Shown here piece after piece: positions 39,301 to 51,020 of a stretch of 64,000 nt of DNA (positions are counted from its first letter, which is position 1; each line of letters begins with the position of its first letter). This DNA is from Anticarsia gemmatalis. Its lineage: Eukaryota; Arthropoda; Insecta; Lepidoptera; Erebidae. A program made the position numbers and the translations under genes. The notes beneath the pieces are model-generated. The model ran no database searches and was not told the origin of the DNA. It was given only the letters and a program-made list of their open reading frames with translations. Where the stretch lies: positions 5,642,001 through 5,706,000 of the forward strand of contig NC_134756.1 of the NCBI RefSeq assembly GCF_050436995.1. Reading direction: 5' to 3'.

Positions 39301-42300
39301 GTATTTACAATCTATGGAATAGCTCGTGCCTCATTATTTCTAGGCGTTATCGTGGGTGTCATAACGAATGTTCTTAGAGTTATGGTGGATAAATCAGAGA
39401 GGGATTATATAGTTATAGGTTTTCATACTTACAAAAGATTACCTTCCTCGGAAGATTTGAAACAGAAACTAACTGTAAGCTTTAATATCTCAGAATCATA
39501 CGTTCTGTCTGGCACTTTTTACAATTTTGTGTGTTGATGTGTACTTTATGAGAAAAGAGTTCAAAAAGAAGGAAAGTGTAAATAGGTAGATACTCAGTCA
39601 ATAGTTTATATCGATCTATATTTAAAACCCATTTTCTTCAACGCAGACAACATAGATTGAATTCTTTGTTACGAACAAGTTAGATGTGACATTCTATTAT
39701 CTCAGGCACGCTGAACTTATTTTTAAAATAGGAATTTTCCGCCACTGTTCAACTCTTTTCAATTCAATATTCCTCGGATACAGCTGTAACTTTGAAACGA
39801 TGTTAAAAGAAATATAATTTAAGATTGTTCCAAGTATCTCGAGATCGTTAAGGAAACGTTGCTACTTTTATTTAGATGAGGTATAAACTATGTTTAATGG
39901 TAGCTCTTTGTAAAGTTATATTTATGTTTTCTAGTTTATATGCATTAAAAATATTAAAAGGCAAGTAGGACTGTCTCGATAATGTAACTGAACAGTGTAA
40001 TTTAGTGTTATGCAAATTGGAAAATAGCAAGCGCGAGTTATGTGTGTACATACGTATTGTAAGAACATAATGCAAACTCGAGAAACTTTGTTAGTGCCAG
40101 CATAAATTACAATAAATATTTGAGTCGACAATGAAACTTAGCCGAGAGGCAGTTAACTTAGCTGTAGGAAACACAGTATGCTATCTAGGAAACCATATAT
40201 CAGCAGACATCGTAAACAAAACTCATGGCGAGTAGTGAAATCGACATTCAAAGCTGCCCATATAATTGGAATTTACGAAAAAGGAATGTATATATTCGTT
40301 CGCATATAATTATCGTGTGGCAGCTTTGAGAAGGCAAACATAGTTTATTGATTTGTACACTTAAAAATAATTTATTAGCCATAAACATCATACTGCGGCG
40401 ACGCTTTTAAATTAATTGATGCTTCGCTTGTGACTTCATTAGACGTTTTAAAATATTTTAATTAATGTGCTAGTAGACGATAAAGTGATTAAAACAACAA
40501 GCACTTTACTATTATGATAATTTGAGCACGCACAGAGATATCACGTGTCGAAATATTCCCGAAAACTTGATTTTAATATGCCATAAAAGATAAATAGTCA
40601 TAAACTCGTAACGCGACGTTTACTTAACCAAAGTGGGTAACTTATACTTACATACATCTGTATCCACATTCTTCATCTAAAAGTAGGTGAGTCGTCAGTT
40701 ACAAGAATTCTTTTGTAATTGTTAGACAAACAGAGCTTTGTTGCGTGGCTAATATGAATAATGGTCTCAAAATATGGTCCTCTATGCTCTCGGTACAATT
40801 AGCCCTTTAGCTCATGTAGTTGGGATTTATGCAAAGCTGTTTGCGATGCAAATTAATCCTGGGTATCGTCGATCAGTGACAGATGTTGATTTGAGTACGT
40901 TTGAATAATCGCCCGAGTGTCACGACACTGCCTTCCCGCTGTTGTTCGTCAAATATTACTGAGATATGTACACATGTTGATCTATTACTATTGTGTTTGT
41001 TCGATGATTGTTGTGTGTATGGAGTGTATGGACTGTAGCCGGCTGTATTGGCTTAGTCTTGTTACATAGGATTTGTGCTGACAAGGCTGGGTACAGATTG
41101 AAGCACTGAAATATTCCGAAAAAACTGAAATATGAATAGTTGCCATAAATTCTCTTGTTTATAATATCGGGTATGATTAGTCCATTCAAAAACAGCGTAA
41201 TACAAAAGCTAATTTTCTGAACATAATATTACTATCGTGTCACGGAGTATCAAAACTAAATATAGCTCTCTATACCATACCTTACCTACGTCAAGGCCAC
41301 TACCAGTTGGTACCATAAACGACTCTTCTAAATTTGGCATAGAATAGGTACCAAAAAAACATTCTGTTCGGCTACCGTGTGTTAATTGAATTATGATGTG
41401 TCTAATGTGTATTTTCCACATTTAGCGTGGCTTTTGTATACGTATGCACAAGACAATGGCATTAGAATTAGCATAGGAATTCATAACACTGTTAATAACT
41501 CTCAGTGTAGAGAATTTTCATTTCTTGCCGAGTTATGTCTTGAAAACTTCACATACATTTCATGGTTTTAGAAGACACTTTCTTCAAATAATGTTTGTCT
41601 AAATTCTATGAAATATTAGCACTTTTTATAATGTTTTAATTTAAATTGATTACTGAGATCTAATATATATATACATATATCTAAATTTTACTTTAACAAT
41701 GATCTACCATGACTAGTTTTGCTACTGGCAATTTTAAAAAAAATTTAAACCAACTTCAGAAAAGGGAATGTTCTCATTTCGACTGTTTTTTATCAATAAT
41801 ATCACGGCAAAACAATACTCATAATATTATGTAGTGTTTATTGACTTCAGTTTGAACGTACACTCGCACAGTCTCAACATGTTAACAGTAAACGGGCTGC
41901 CACATCCCCACAACAGCACTTAGGATAAACTTTGACAGCTTGGTCTCCGTAGACCCAAGTTATGTGCGATGATAACCACCTAGACGGGCCCCTTACGTTT
42001 CCATTAACAGAGAAAGTGTTATTATAAATAGGAGTGTTTACTATGTCTTAGTTTGATTTGAAGCAACTTATTTTCAACTGAAATGGAGATTAGTATGAAA
42101 CTAGAGAAGCATTCACGAATTAACATTCGGTCATGATTGTAGATTTATAAGGAAAATTAAATAGCGTCTTTGTTCCACTTGAAATACCTACCTAATGTAA
42201 CTAGCACTTTCGTTGATAAACCTTCAGTCACAAATAACTCACCTTCATTGTACTTATAATATTAACGTCAGAGTATTATTGTTCATAGAGTTCAGACGTA

Positions 42301-44489
42301 TTATGTTCGTTTTCATGTCAAGGGCCAAGAACGGCAGGGTTACGCCAGACGGACAGATTATACGAATGTTTGTGAGGCTTCCAATATGGCTTCGCACTGA
42401 TACTCTACGTCTTTCATTTAACGAGGAACTCACTGATTCCATTTCAAAATAATACTGCATTTCTCATAATCAACTATTTTTATGTTAACACCTTCATTTC
42501 CATATCAGCATTTTTCTATTCAACCGTAAATAAATTGTTACGACATTTCTTTCAACATTTTATAACTAAAACATTATCTAAGTGGCACTTTATTACATTG
42601 GTTGAGATAAATACAAAGTAAGTGACCAATAAAGATACATTAATACGGCCTTTAAGTTCACAGAGAGCTTGCAATATCATAAAAAGAGCAGATTCACTTT
42701 AAAACAATTCGATTCGCTCGATAATTTGATATGATATCTGACAGTCCCTTTTTATCTTATTAAACCGTGGGTAATTTGTATAATGAGCCCAAAAATGCCT
42801 GAAACGGTGCTTCTAGAAGTGCAGTAGTCGCCTTTCGTGGTGGTAATATTATCTCTATATTTATAATGTTTTACGAAATTACTCGGCACTGTCAAACAAA
42901 TAAGTAACATATCAATCAAGACGTCATCATAAAACACCCGCATTTGACTGCAAGTTAGCAATCTGTATATGGTTAACCTTTTACTTAGCACTGCATATTA
43001 AGTTTACGACTGTCTCTTGTAGTCTACGAATAACAGCCTATGCTACGTCTGACTGGCCATAAATTATGACAGTTAAGTAAATCCATAGGCCACGAGGCTA
43101 GCCATCGTTCACGTATAGAATAAAGAGGCATTGCAATAGCAATTTGTCAGGTACGTGAGACCACGCACAATCAATTTCGCGGCACGCGCCTATCAACCGT
43201 TCATAATAAAATGGTCGAATGAGAACAACCACGTTTTCAACATAAACATAGGTATAGTTGTGCTGTATCTAATAGTTGGTACTGTTAGTGCTGTTATCGT
43301 TTGCTTTGGCGTCGGTTTTGAAATGTGCTGGTATCAAGCTTGGATTACCGCCAACTAACTTATTTGTAAACAAAATACAATAATCTTATAAAATGATACA
43401 TACAACATACGGAATACCTGTATGAAAGTATACATTTTACGGTATTGCGAGTAGCGATAGCTTAAATTTTAAAACTAAGAGTGAAGGCACTAGGCAGCCT
43501 CGTATTTATTGCTTTGAATCTGTCTCCAAGCGTTGTTTATGCATTGCAATGCATGCATAAAACTGCGGACTTATTCCTGAAAATGTATTTTCTGTTTTTA
43601 TATTCGGATTCTGGTAATCTATTTTAAACATTTAACTCATTTACTTTAAAAAGCCACCCATAATATATCATTATAAATAAGATTTGACCAATTTCATTAA
43701 AAAAAGTCTCGACTCTATCGTAACAGACTGAATTTTAATAAAAAAAATGAACTATCCAATAATTTTCCGATGTTGCTCAATAAATTGTTAAAACAATAAC
43801 TGCGCAAATGTACAAAAACGAGTGGTATATAACATTATCTTCCGCATCTCAATGATATATCTCGGTTGGATTGAGCCGCGGTAGTATAGGATGTCGCATT
43901 TGAATAGATCAAAGTGAAATTGAGGGCACGCGGAGGCGTTTCCGCGCCGTCTTATATTTCCTACGAAGATATAAATTTCCATTCAAAGGCCGGTACCAGT
44001 TCATGCTGCATAAATGCATTAAATCCTCCGTATACGGGTAATGTGTTACTAATGTGGCGTAATTGTTGGCAATATGGGGTGGCCGTGAGAAAATACTGTT
44101 TTTGGGGTGGTGTATCTGGTTTACTGTACAAGTTGGTCAACAATATCATTACATAGAGATATAAAGACAGATAATAATGTATATAGATAGGTTACAATCC
44201 AACTTTAGCGTTAGTTTCGATAGTAGGCGGTGTAAATAGTGTCCATATTTGTAGCATAAAATACATGTAATGTGTTTGCAGAATTTTCTCGAAATATACA
44301 CGTAGATCTAAGTCATCAAAACGAATATTGTTTTGTAAAAACTAAAGTTAGTTTGCTTAGTTTTTTGACACCGCGCCTGAGATATGTGTTTTTGCGATGT
44401 TTGCGCATTGCCGTCAAACACGCGATGCTTCGATTCTTTTATTAGCCTTGATAATTTGTTGTGCGAGCTAATACTTTATTTGCCAAGGC
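33365..44489. other. Non-coding DNA, probably long intron, middle part
   Basis: No exon can be supported. A 17-bp hairpin lies at 37,053-37,091, listed separately. A short stretch near 37,550-37,575 (CCACTGACTGCTGGACAT) resembles retroelement tails. Otherwise I see only AT-rich single-copy-looking DNA with short frames on both strands. Confidence 0.5.
37053..37091 (+). repeat. 17-bp hairpin with a 5-base loop
   Basis: TCACAAAACCCTTTTGT (37,053-37,069) pairs with ACAAAGGGGTTTTGTGA (37,075-37,091) around CTCCT. The single mismatch becomes a U-G pair in a plus-strand transcript. The stem is short. It could be part of a foldback element. Confidence 0.7.
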
Positions 44490-45135
44490 CATCCCAACTA
44501 GCACACAAGCTGCTTATACAGTCGTTATACAGCCTGATAGTTGCATAAGAGTCGTTCAAATGCTGTACAATTCTCTATAAGTTGTATACTAGCTATTTAA
44601 AAAACCCTTTAACAGCTAGGCGGGACAGTAGCCGTTTAGTAGGAAACTAATGACTTATAGTGATATATGAGCATGAAATTGCATCGCTAGACAGCCTAGG
44701 GAAGTATAACTGAGTTAATGGAATCTTTTATAACACCGTAAACTGTATAAGGGGACTTTAGGAGATAAAGGAGTTTAAACGGAGTTATGCGTTGCGCTTA
44801 TAGCGCTCAAGAGCGTAAATAAGCTTTTTGTAATGCCTTAGGTTCTATAACAGATTTTTTTAGGGCTAGTGTATTACTCATCTATAAAAGAGTTGCGTAG
44901 GTCTTTAATAGCGCCTTGAGCGTTATATCAGATATTTATATGGCTTCTGTACGGCAAATAGATGTATAAGGTATCATTCGAAACATTTTTACAGCCATGG
45001 GGATTACAGAATTATGTTAAGCACCTAAAGCGCTATAACCGAGTAATATACCTTTATACTAAAGCTTAAAATTATTATCATAATATATTTACATAGGTGC
45101 AGTGGTGGTTCAGTCTGTCAACTGTTTTTAAAGAA

Positions 45136-45265
45136 AAAATAAAATAAAATAAAATAAAATAAAATAAAATAAAATAAAATAAAATAAAATAAAATAAAAT
45201 AAAATAAAATAAAATAAAATAAAATAAAATAAAATAAAATAAAATAAAATAAAATAAAATAAAAT
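45136..45265 (+). repeat. (AAAAT)26 microsatellite
   Basis: Twenty-six uninterrupted AAAAT units run from 45,136 to 45,265, followed by an A run. It lies inside the 1.8-kb inverted-repeat element. Such a pure array is probably length-variable between individuals. Confidence 0.98.
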
Positions 45266-45921
45266 AAAAAAGATTTTCAAACTATTTTAATATTCAACGA
45301 CTGACCCCTAAAAGTACGAGTCGCTGGTGTGCGACCAAAACAGTTATATTGAAGCACTCCTATGCCACAACTGCAAACACTAGAGCCTTTGTACAGCTTA
45401 AGGCGCTAGAGCAGATGTAACCAACTCTGAGAGCTGCTTGATCGAGACGCCATTATAGCATTTGGTAAACATATTTTTTGAGGTTATTACGATCTTTTGA
45501 AGATCATATAAATCTATACCCTGGTAACGTTAACATAATTAAAATCATTTTTTATTACCTATAACCCTAATTAAATTATCTGTAACCCTCAAAGTCTTAT
45601 TTATGTTCAAAATACAATTTCCAAATCCACATATCTATATAATTTTTGCACTTAAAACTGAATATTTTGAGGGCGCATGAAAATATTGACGATAATATAC
45701 ATATATATTGACAGCAAACTTGAACTCGCACTTTCATATCACGTACACAAAGAAATAAAAGCGATAGACTACTTGTTATTTTAATAATCCAATCCGTAAA
45801 AATAAAATGTCTCCTCATTTGTCACTGATGATTCATTTTAAAAAAATATATTTAGTTTACACCATAATAAACCGACTATATTACTAATTTAGAGCGTTAG
45901 CATTTATAACCGTTACACAGT

Positions 45922-46077
45922 AGCGCTAAAATAAGGTAAAGGTGGTATAATCGCGCTGCAAGAGCTTTTTCGAACGCTCGTGGCGCTAACCACCTCTGTA
46001 CAACAGCTGGTAAGCGCCACGAAGCTGCAAAAAGCTCTTGTAGCGCGATTATACCACCTTCATCTTATTTTAGCGCT
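45922..46077. repeat. Nested foldback, arms about 70 bp
   Basis: AGCGCTAAAATAAGGTAAAG (from 45,922) pairs with CATCTTATTTTAGCGCT (to 46,077), and the match runs inward with few differences to TGGCGCTAACCA/TGGTAAGCGCCA. The loop is short (about 15 bases). It lies inside the larger element, so one foldback is nested in another or the element carries an internal hairpin. Confidence 0.85.
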
Positions 46078-49000
46078 CCTGTATTACTACTATACTACGT
46101 ACTATTATAATTACTATTTACGACCACTGTAGATCCAATGTCGAGCTATAAGCTGGACAGTATGGGCCTATTTGACGCTACAAGAGCTCTGTAGCCGCTT
46201 ATAGAACCACTATACTTCTTACTAAGGAGCCTAAGGCGTTATAAAAATCCTTTAACCGGCCATTGTACAGCTTGTTATAGCGCTTGTGTGCTAGTTGGGA
46301 TGTTTGTTTAGTCATGAGAGGTTACGCGTGCTTTGAAATTGAGTTCAGTTTTACTTAGGTACAACTTTTTGGATGCGTCAGCCAGTAGCAATCACGAAAG
46401 TTCGATGCTTTGCGTCGAATTAGTTCGACAGGGAAATAATTAGTACATTTTGGTAAACGGTAAGATTTTTAACACGAGGTTAAGACAGGTAGCTGATGCC
46501 AGTTACGTAATCAATTCTGACCTTCTTAAGATCGAGACTGAATAATGTAAATGTTGAGTAGATAATATTAATTTCTTAAGTTGCTGTTACGAGAAACGTA
46601 GCTGAATAATTACTTAGATTACACACTTATTTCGTAAGGCACTCAGTTCGTAGAATAAACTAATTAGACTCAATCCCTTTTTAAAGAGAAATTGCCGTCA
46701 AGTCGCTGCCATTCTGGTAGATTGAGGTGATGTCAGTAGTCGTCCCATCTTTCTTGATCATTCCATTGTACTGTCGCCTCACGTTCTCAATTCTGCAAAC
46801 AATATTCCTTTACATACTAATGTAGCACTTGGTTTATCACAAATTAAGAACTTATTTAAACCTTTGAAAGTTGGGAAAGTATTATAGAATATAAGAATAT
46901 ATAAGCCCACTCTTGGAGATTTATTGAGTTACGAGTTTCTGCTTGCGACTTTGTCGACGTGAAAAGTTTTCAGGGATAAAAAGGATAATTGTGGTAATCC
47001 AGGTTATATGACTGTCCATCTGTGTACCAAAAGTCGTCCAAATCCATTCAGGAGCTATTGCATAAAAGCGATTCATAATATTGGTGAACAATATTCTAAG
47101 TAGATATAGTAATCTTTTACTCGGGACGTTTAACGTAATAATAACTAACGACATAATAAAATAAGTTTTCAAACGTACTAATGTATTTGATGTTGGCAAT
47201 AAAAACGTACAGTTCCATTTACGAACACAAATGCGATCGATATAATCAGATGACATTAAAAGATTCGGTATTTCAACAGTAATATTACGTTACACGAGTA
47301 ATCTCAGTATAGTTTAAATTAAATGAGCTCCCGGTCCATTACTGACTATGTAAGTAGCATTCACTTAATGTAAGAGCCTCTTTGATATCATAGTTGCCTT
47401 CATAATGTACTCGCGTTATTGTACTTATCAAAATGCAGTAAAATTAAGGTTTAATGATCACTCTATATTGCGTGTTGTCGTTTTTACTGCTGATCATACA
47501 TTTATTATTGTCGGTCGCCGTTGACATTAAATAAAATCCATTAAGACGCTGTTAATATGTAAGAAATAGCTCGGACACGGTAGTAAGGAAATATTGCTGT
47601 GCGTTTCGAGCCATATATTTTTTGAACTAAAACTATGTCTTCTTGAATTCTATTAAGCATAGATAATTATCGACTTTATGATTACACATTAGTATTCCTT
47701 TACATTTTAAGCATGTACATTGTACAAGTTTATGATAATTCAAAAATATCACGATATTAAACAATTCAAAGCCGTAATATCCTCGTATTAGTTCGTCTCT
47801 CGGCTAGTCGAGTTGTATCGAACAAAAACGTGTTAAAATACAATATCGGGCCCCTTTACAAACGTAATTACGGGGCCCTAAAATAATTGCGCACCACACG
47901 TAAAATAGCTCCATCGGACGTTCACATCTCGCACAAAAGAGCTGTTAGAAATCGGCTTTTCATCGGAGGTCAACGACCCGCGACTGTTCAGGATATGCAC
48001 ATAGACAAAACGTCGCGCTACAAAAAGCTGGCGTATCTCCGACTAAATACTACAGTTTTTTACAGTCTCGCCTTACCTGTGTCATGTGTCGTACGAGAAA
48101 ACCGCACGACGAGCCGTGTCGAGGTGATGCGTCAATGCGGTGTTGATCCGCAAAACATCAGGTTTCGTATTACGTTTTATGTTTCTTAAGGCTTTGGTTA
48201 CATGACATACATACAATGTTGTGGTTATGATAAGTATCGTCTGAAATGATCTGAAACTGTTGTCGTATGCAATAGGCTTTAGCGTCTTCATAAATTTTAA
48301 GGTATAATATCAAACGTTACCAGGAAACATTATGATATATAAATGAGAGCAATACTTACCTAAGCCGTTGTAAATTTATATGAAGGTAATCCTCAAATTT
48401 TGAGGTATGGATTGCAATAAATAATGTTATATTACGACTTAAGCCTTATGAATAACAACAATAGTTTATGAACTTCACAGATTGCAATACTGCATAAATA
48501 TTGCGTAACGAGGTTAGGCTTATCGTATTATAATGACATGTATAAATCAGCTTCGTTTATTTTACCTTTATGGCTTACCGGTTGCACATCGAAATTACTC
48601 TCAAGCCCGAGGCAAATAAATATAGCCCTTTATTCATAAAAGTTTAATAGCGCGCTGTCTGGAGAAAGGCTTGTCTCTACCTTTGAGGACATTAAAAGTT
48701 TAAGCGCGACTGTGGAAAGCGGTTAAAATTATAGGAAATTTTATCACAATTTCGCTAGTATGATTTATTTTATTACGCCTACATCTTGCTGATCCTAGTT
48801 ACGTAACATTTTTACAGAATAGTCCGTGAATAAAATATATTGTCGGTCAATACCTGATGGAAAGGAATCAAACGTGTTCTAAGAGAAAAAGAAAATACCA
48901 TCTTTAGCTTCTCTTTTTTATTTCGGCAGTCATTTTAAATTTTTCGCCGCCTCCACTCACCTTAAGAGCTTACGGCATACTTACTTCGGCTGCACCTTAC

Positions 49001-49367
49001 TGTCCGCATTGAAAGGTCTTATTTTGTCACTCGCTTCCATAAACAAAATTTTAAATGTTCAGAAAATATTTTTTACGTCTAATATTGGAAATCAATCAAG
49101 AGAGATTTGCTGTAGCTCATTAATCATTGGTCTTTGATTAACGAGCTCTACAAAAATTTGAGTCTAGATTTTATCGGGATTCCTTTAATAAGGTTTAAAT
49201 AGGATGGATTAGTTTAGCAACTTTTTGTGATAAATTGATCATTAGTGTCTCGGCTCATAATTGTTCATTAAGAAAATTGTTTTTAACTTTATGGTTTTTC
49301 AAATTGTATTTACTGAGCCCTTGGAGTTTTTGTACAAAAAGTGAAGAAAAAAAACCCAACTATATGT

Positions 49368-49420
49368 CCATTCTGGTATGAGAACAGCATTTCCTTAATG
49401 CTGTTTTCATACTAGAATGG
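49368..49420 (+). repeat. 24-bp hairpin with two wobble pairs
   Basis: CCATTCTGGTATGAGAACAG plus CATT (49,368-49,391) pairs with AATGCTGTTTTCATACTAGAATGG-like right arm 49,397-49,420 around TCCTT. The only two mismatches become G-U pairs if the plus strand is transcribed, and A-C clashes if the minus strand is. No lower stem continues beyond the arms. Confidence 0.85.
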
Positions 49421-50637
49421 AAAACCCATGCTCATGTTACTGAAAATAGAGACAAGTAGATATCAACAACAACACTTTACCTGATATGAGGAAGTTTATA
49501 ACTATATACAAAGTTTAATAAGAAGATTAACTATGCGTACGCATCATAATATACGTTTACTTTGAAACTTTCAGGAGTACACCCGTGTATCTACATTATA
49601 TTGAAATTATCTTACTACCCCTTCCTGTACTGTCTATCTATAGAATATCTCATGGAACTATTAGTTTCTATTGCCGTATCGGTTAAGTTTTTACGGATTA
49701 TGGATATTATATACTTACTTGCTAAGCCATACTAACCTATATGTAACTACTTTAAATAATTTTAAATAACAATACAAAAAAAACTGAATTAAAAATAAAA
49801 TAATAGGCATTGTTTATTTCATACACTTTCTTTAAAATTCATGTACCTGATAGAAATATTACTGAATCTACTTCTTAAAATATGAATGACTCATTTAGTA
49901 TAGGACTGGTTAATATACACCTATAACCCTTGTTTTCTGGAAGGCCGGAGGCAAATGCTTGATCACTTATGTCACCTGATATTCGCTTCCTTAAACTGCG
50001 CTGTTCTGGACTAATATTAAAGCGTAGAGGTGACCTTTACAGCGTGTCGCGTCGAGTTACCAATTCTAAAGAACTTGATCAGGGTTTGTTTTCAGGAAAC
50101 CGTTGGGAAATTACGTATCAAAATAATATAAGTGTTTACAATTTGCTTATAACTTTGACTTACACTTGTATAGATAAAGTAAGATTTTTTTATAATTGTG
50201 GATAAATTGCATTAGATGGTAGTTAAGTTAAAAATATTAAGCAGCCAGTACAGGAGCTACAAAAATTTTATCAGCTAAAATCGTTCACCTGCTTGCTTAT
50301 ACAATTCGGACTTAGTCTTTCACACAGCTCACATATTCTGATGGCTTCAGAGATATTTAGCATTTCGCACGGTAATTGTATTTATTTCTTGAATGCTTCG
50401 CAGCTGTCACATACAAAGTTGCAAGATTCGACATCTGAGTGCTTTACGATTTTATTTGTATCGTGTGTTTAATATTAATTGGTTCGGCCGCCTGTTAAAG
50501 AATATTGAGGAAAACAAAGAAATCCGGATTTATTCTTTGATCTGTGACCAATCGCAACTCACAAAATTGCCTAGAAGTGAGAAAAAGATAATAAAATCAT
50601 CCATTTGGTCTACAACTCGCGATTCGAGAGCCGACCA

Positions 50638-51020
50638 TTATTTTTTGTGAACATCAAGCATAATTAATTTTATTTGTTGTACAAAAATAAAACTCTGGTT
50701 TGTATACATAATTGTGTTTAAATATTCAGAAAAAATGTTTTGAATATTTGGAGGCAATTTAAATACAGTTGAAATGTTAATGGTCCTATTGTTGGCGAAA
50801 CTTGTTCTTGGGGGTCTCACGATAATATTTTTATGATCGGATTGCGAAAGACTGAGTGGATCGCCTTGATGATGGCACTGCAGTGTAATTGGGTATCAAC
50901 AGTTTTAAAGTAATTTTGAACTGTTTTACGATGTTGCAAACCGCAACCAAGAGTAATCTGATCTCCGTCGGGTTTGGTTGTAAACGACACCGGGCGTCTC
51001 GTCGATCCACTGGCCTCCAT
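50638..51020 (-). pseudogene. Weak candidate: small gene or broken retrocopy, not recognised
   Basis: On the minus strand an ATG at 51,020 opens a 67-codon frame starting MEASGSTRRPVSFTTKPDGD. It ends in TGA at 50,817. A second frame overlaps by a few bases and continues for 60 codons (RPPRTSFANNRTINISTVFK onward) to 50,638. The protein-like composition of both, and their end-to-end arrangement, suggest one coding region broken by a frameshift, or an intron starting at ATC|GTGAGA. Upstream (51,060-51,140) are TGACA/TGTCA words like those in the ITPK1 promoter. I recognise no domain. It could also be chance. Confidence 0.3.

Larger units (their letters stand above)
44490..46302. mobile_element. 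1.8-kb non-autonomous DNA transposon with 21-bp perfect terminal inverted repeats
   Basis: ATCCCAACTAGCACACAAGC at 44,491-44,510 is repeated exactly in inverse at 46,282-46,301, and one further base (C/G) also pairs. Between the ends the sequence is rich in the words AGCGCT, GCGCTATAA and TTATAGCG, spread over the whole element. It contains a 26-copy AAAAT array and a nested foldback of about 70-bp arms. No transposase frame is present, so it depends on a partner elsewhere. No target duplication could be seen in the flanks. Confidence 0.8.

Noticed and set aside
46921..47256. 111-codon minus-strand frame with hydrophobic stretches
   Set aside because: I considered a chemoreceptor exon, but it has no family motif or convincing splice sites, and hydrophobic frames are expected by chance in AT-rich DNA.
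47848..47880. GGGCCCC...GGGGCCC inverted repeat
   Set aside because: Arms of only seven bases with a long loop; too short to support a structure.
47887..48189. 100-codon plus-strand frame in a slightly GC-richer block
   Set aside because: It has no ATG at its start, no recognisable domain and no convincing exon borders. A non-coding conserved element is equally likely.
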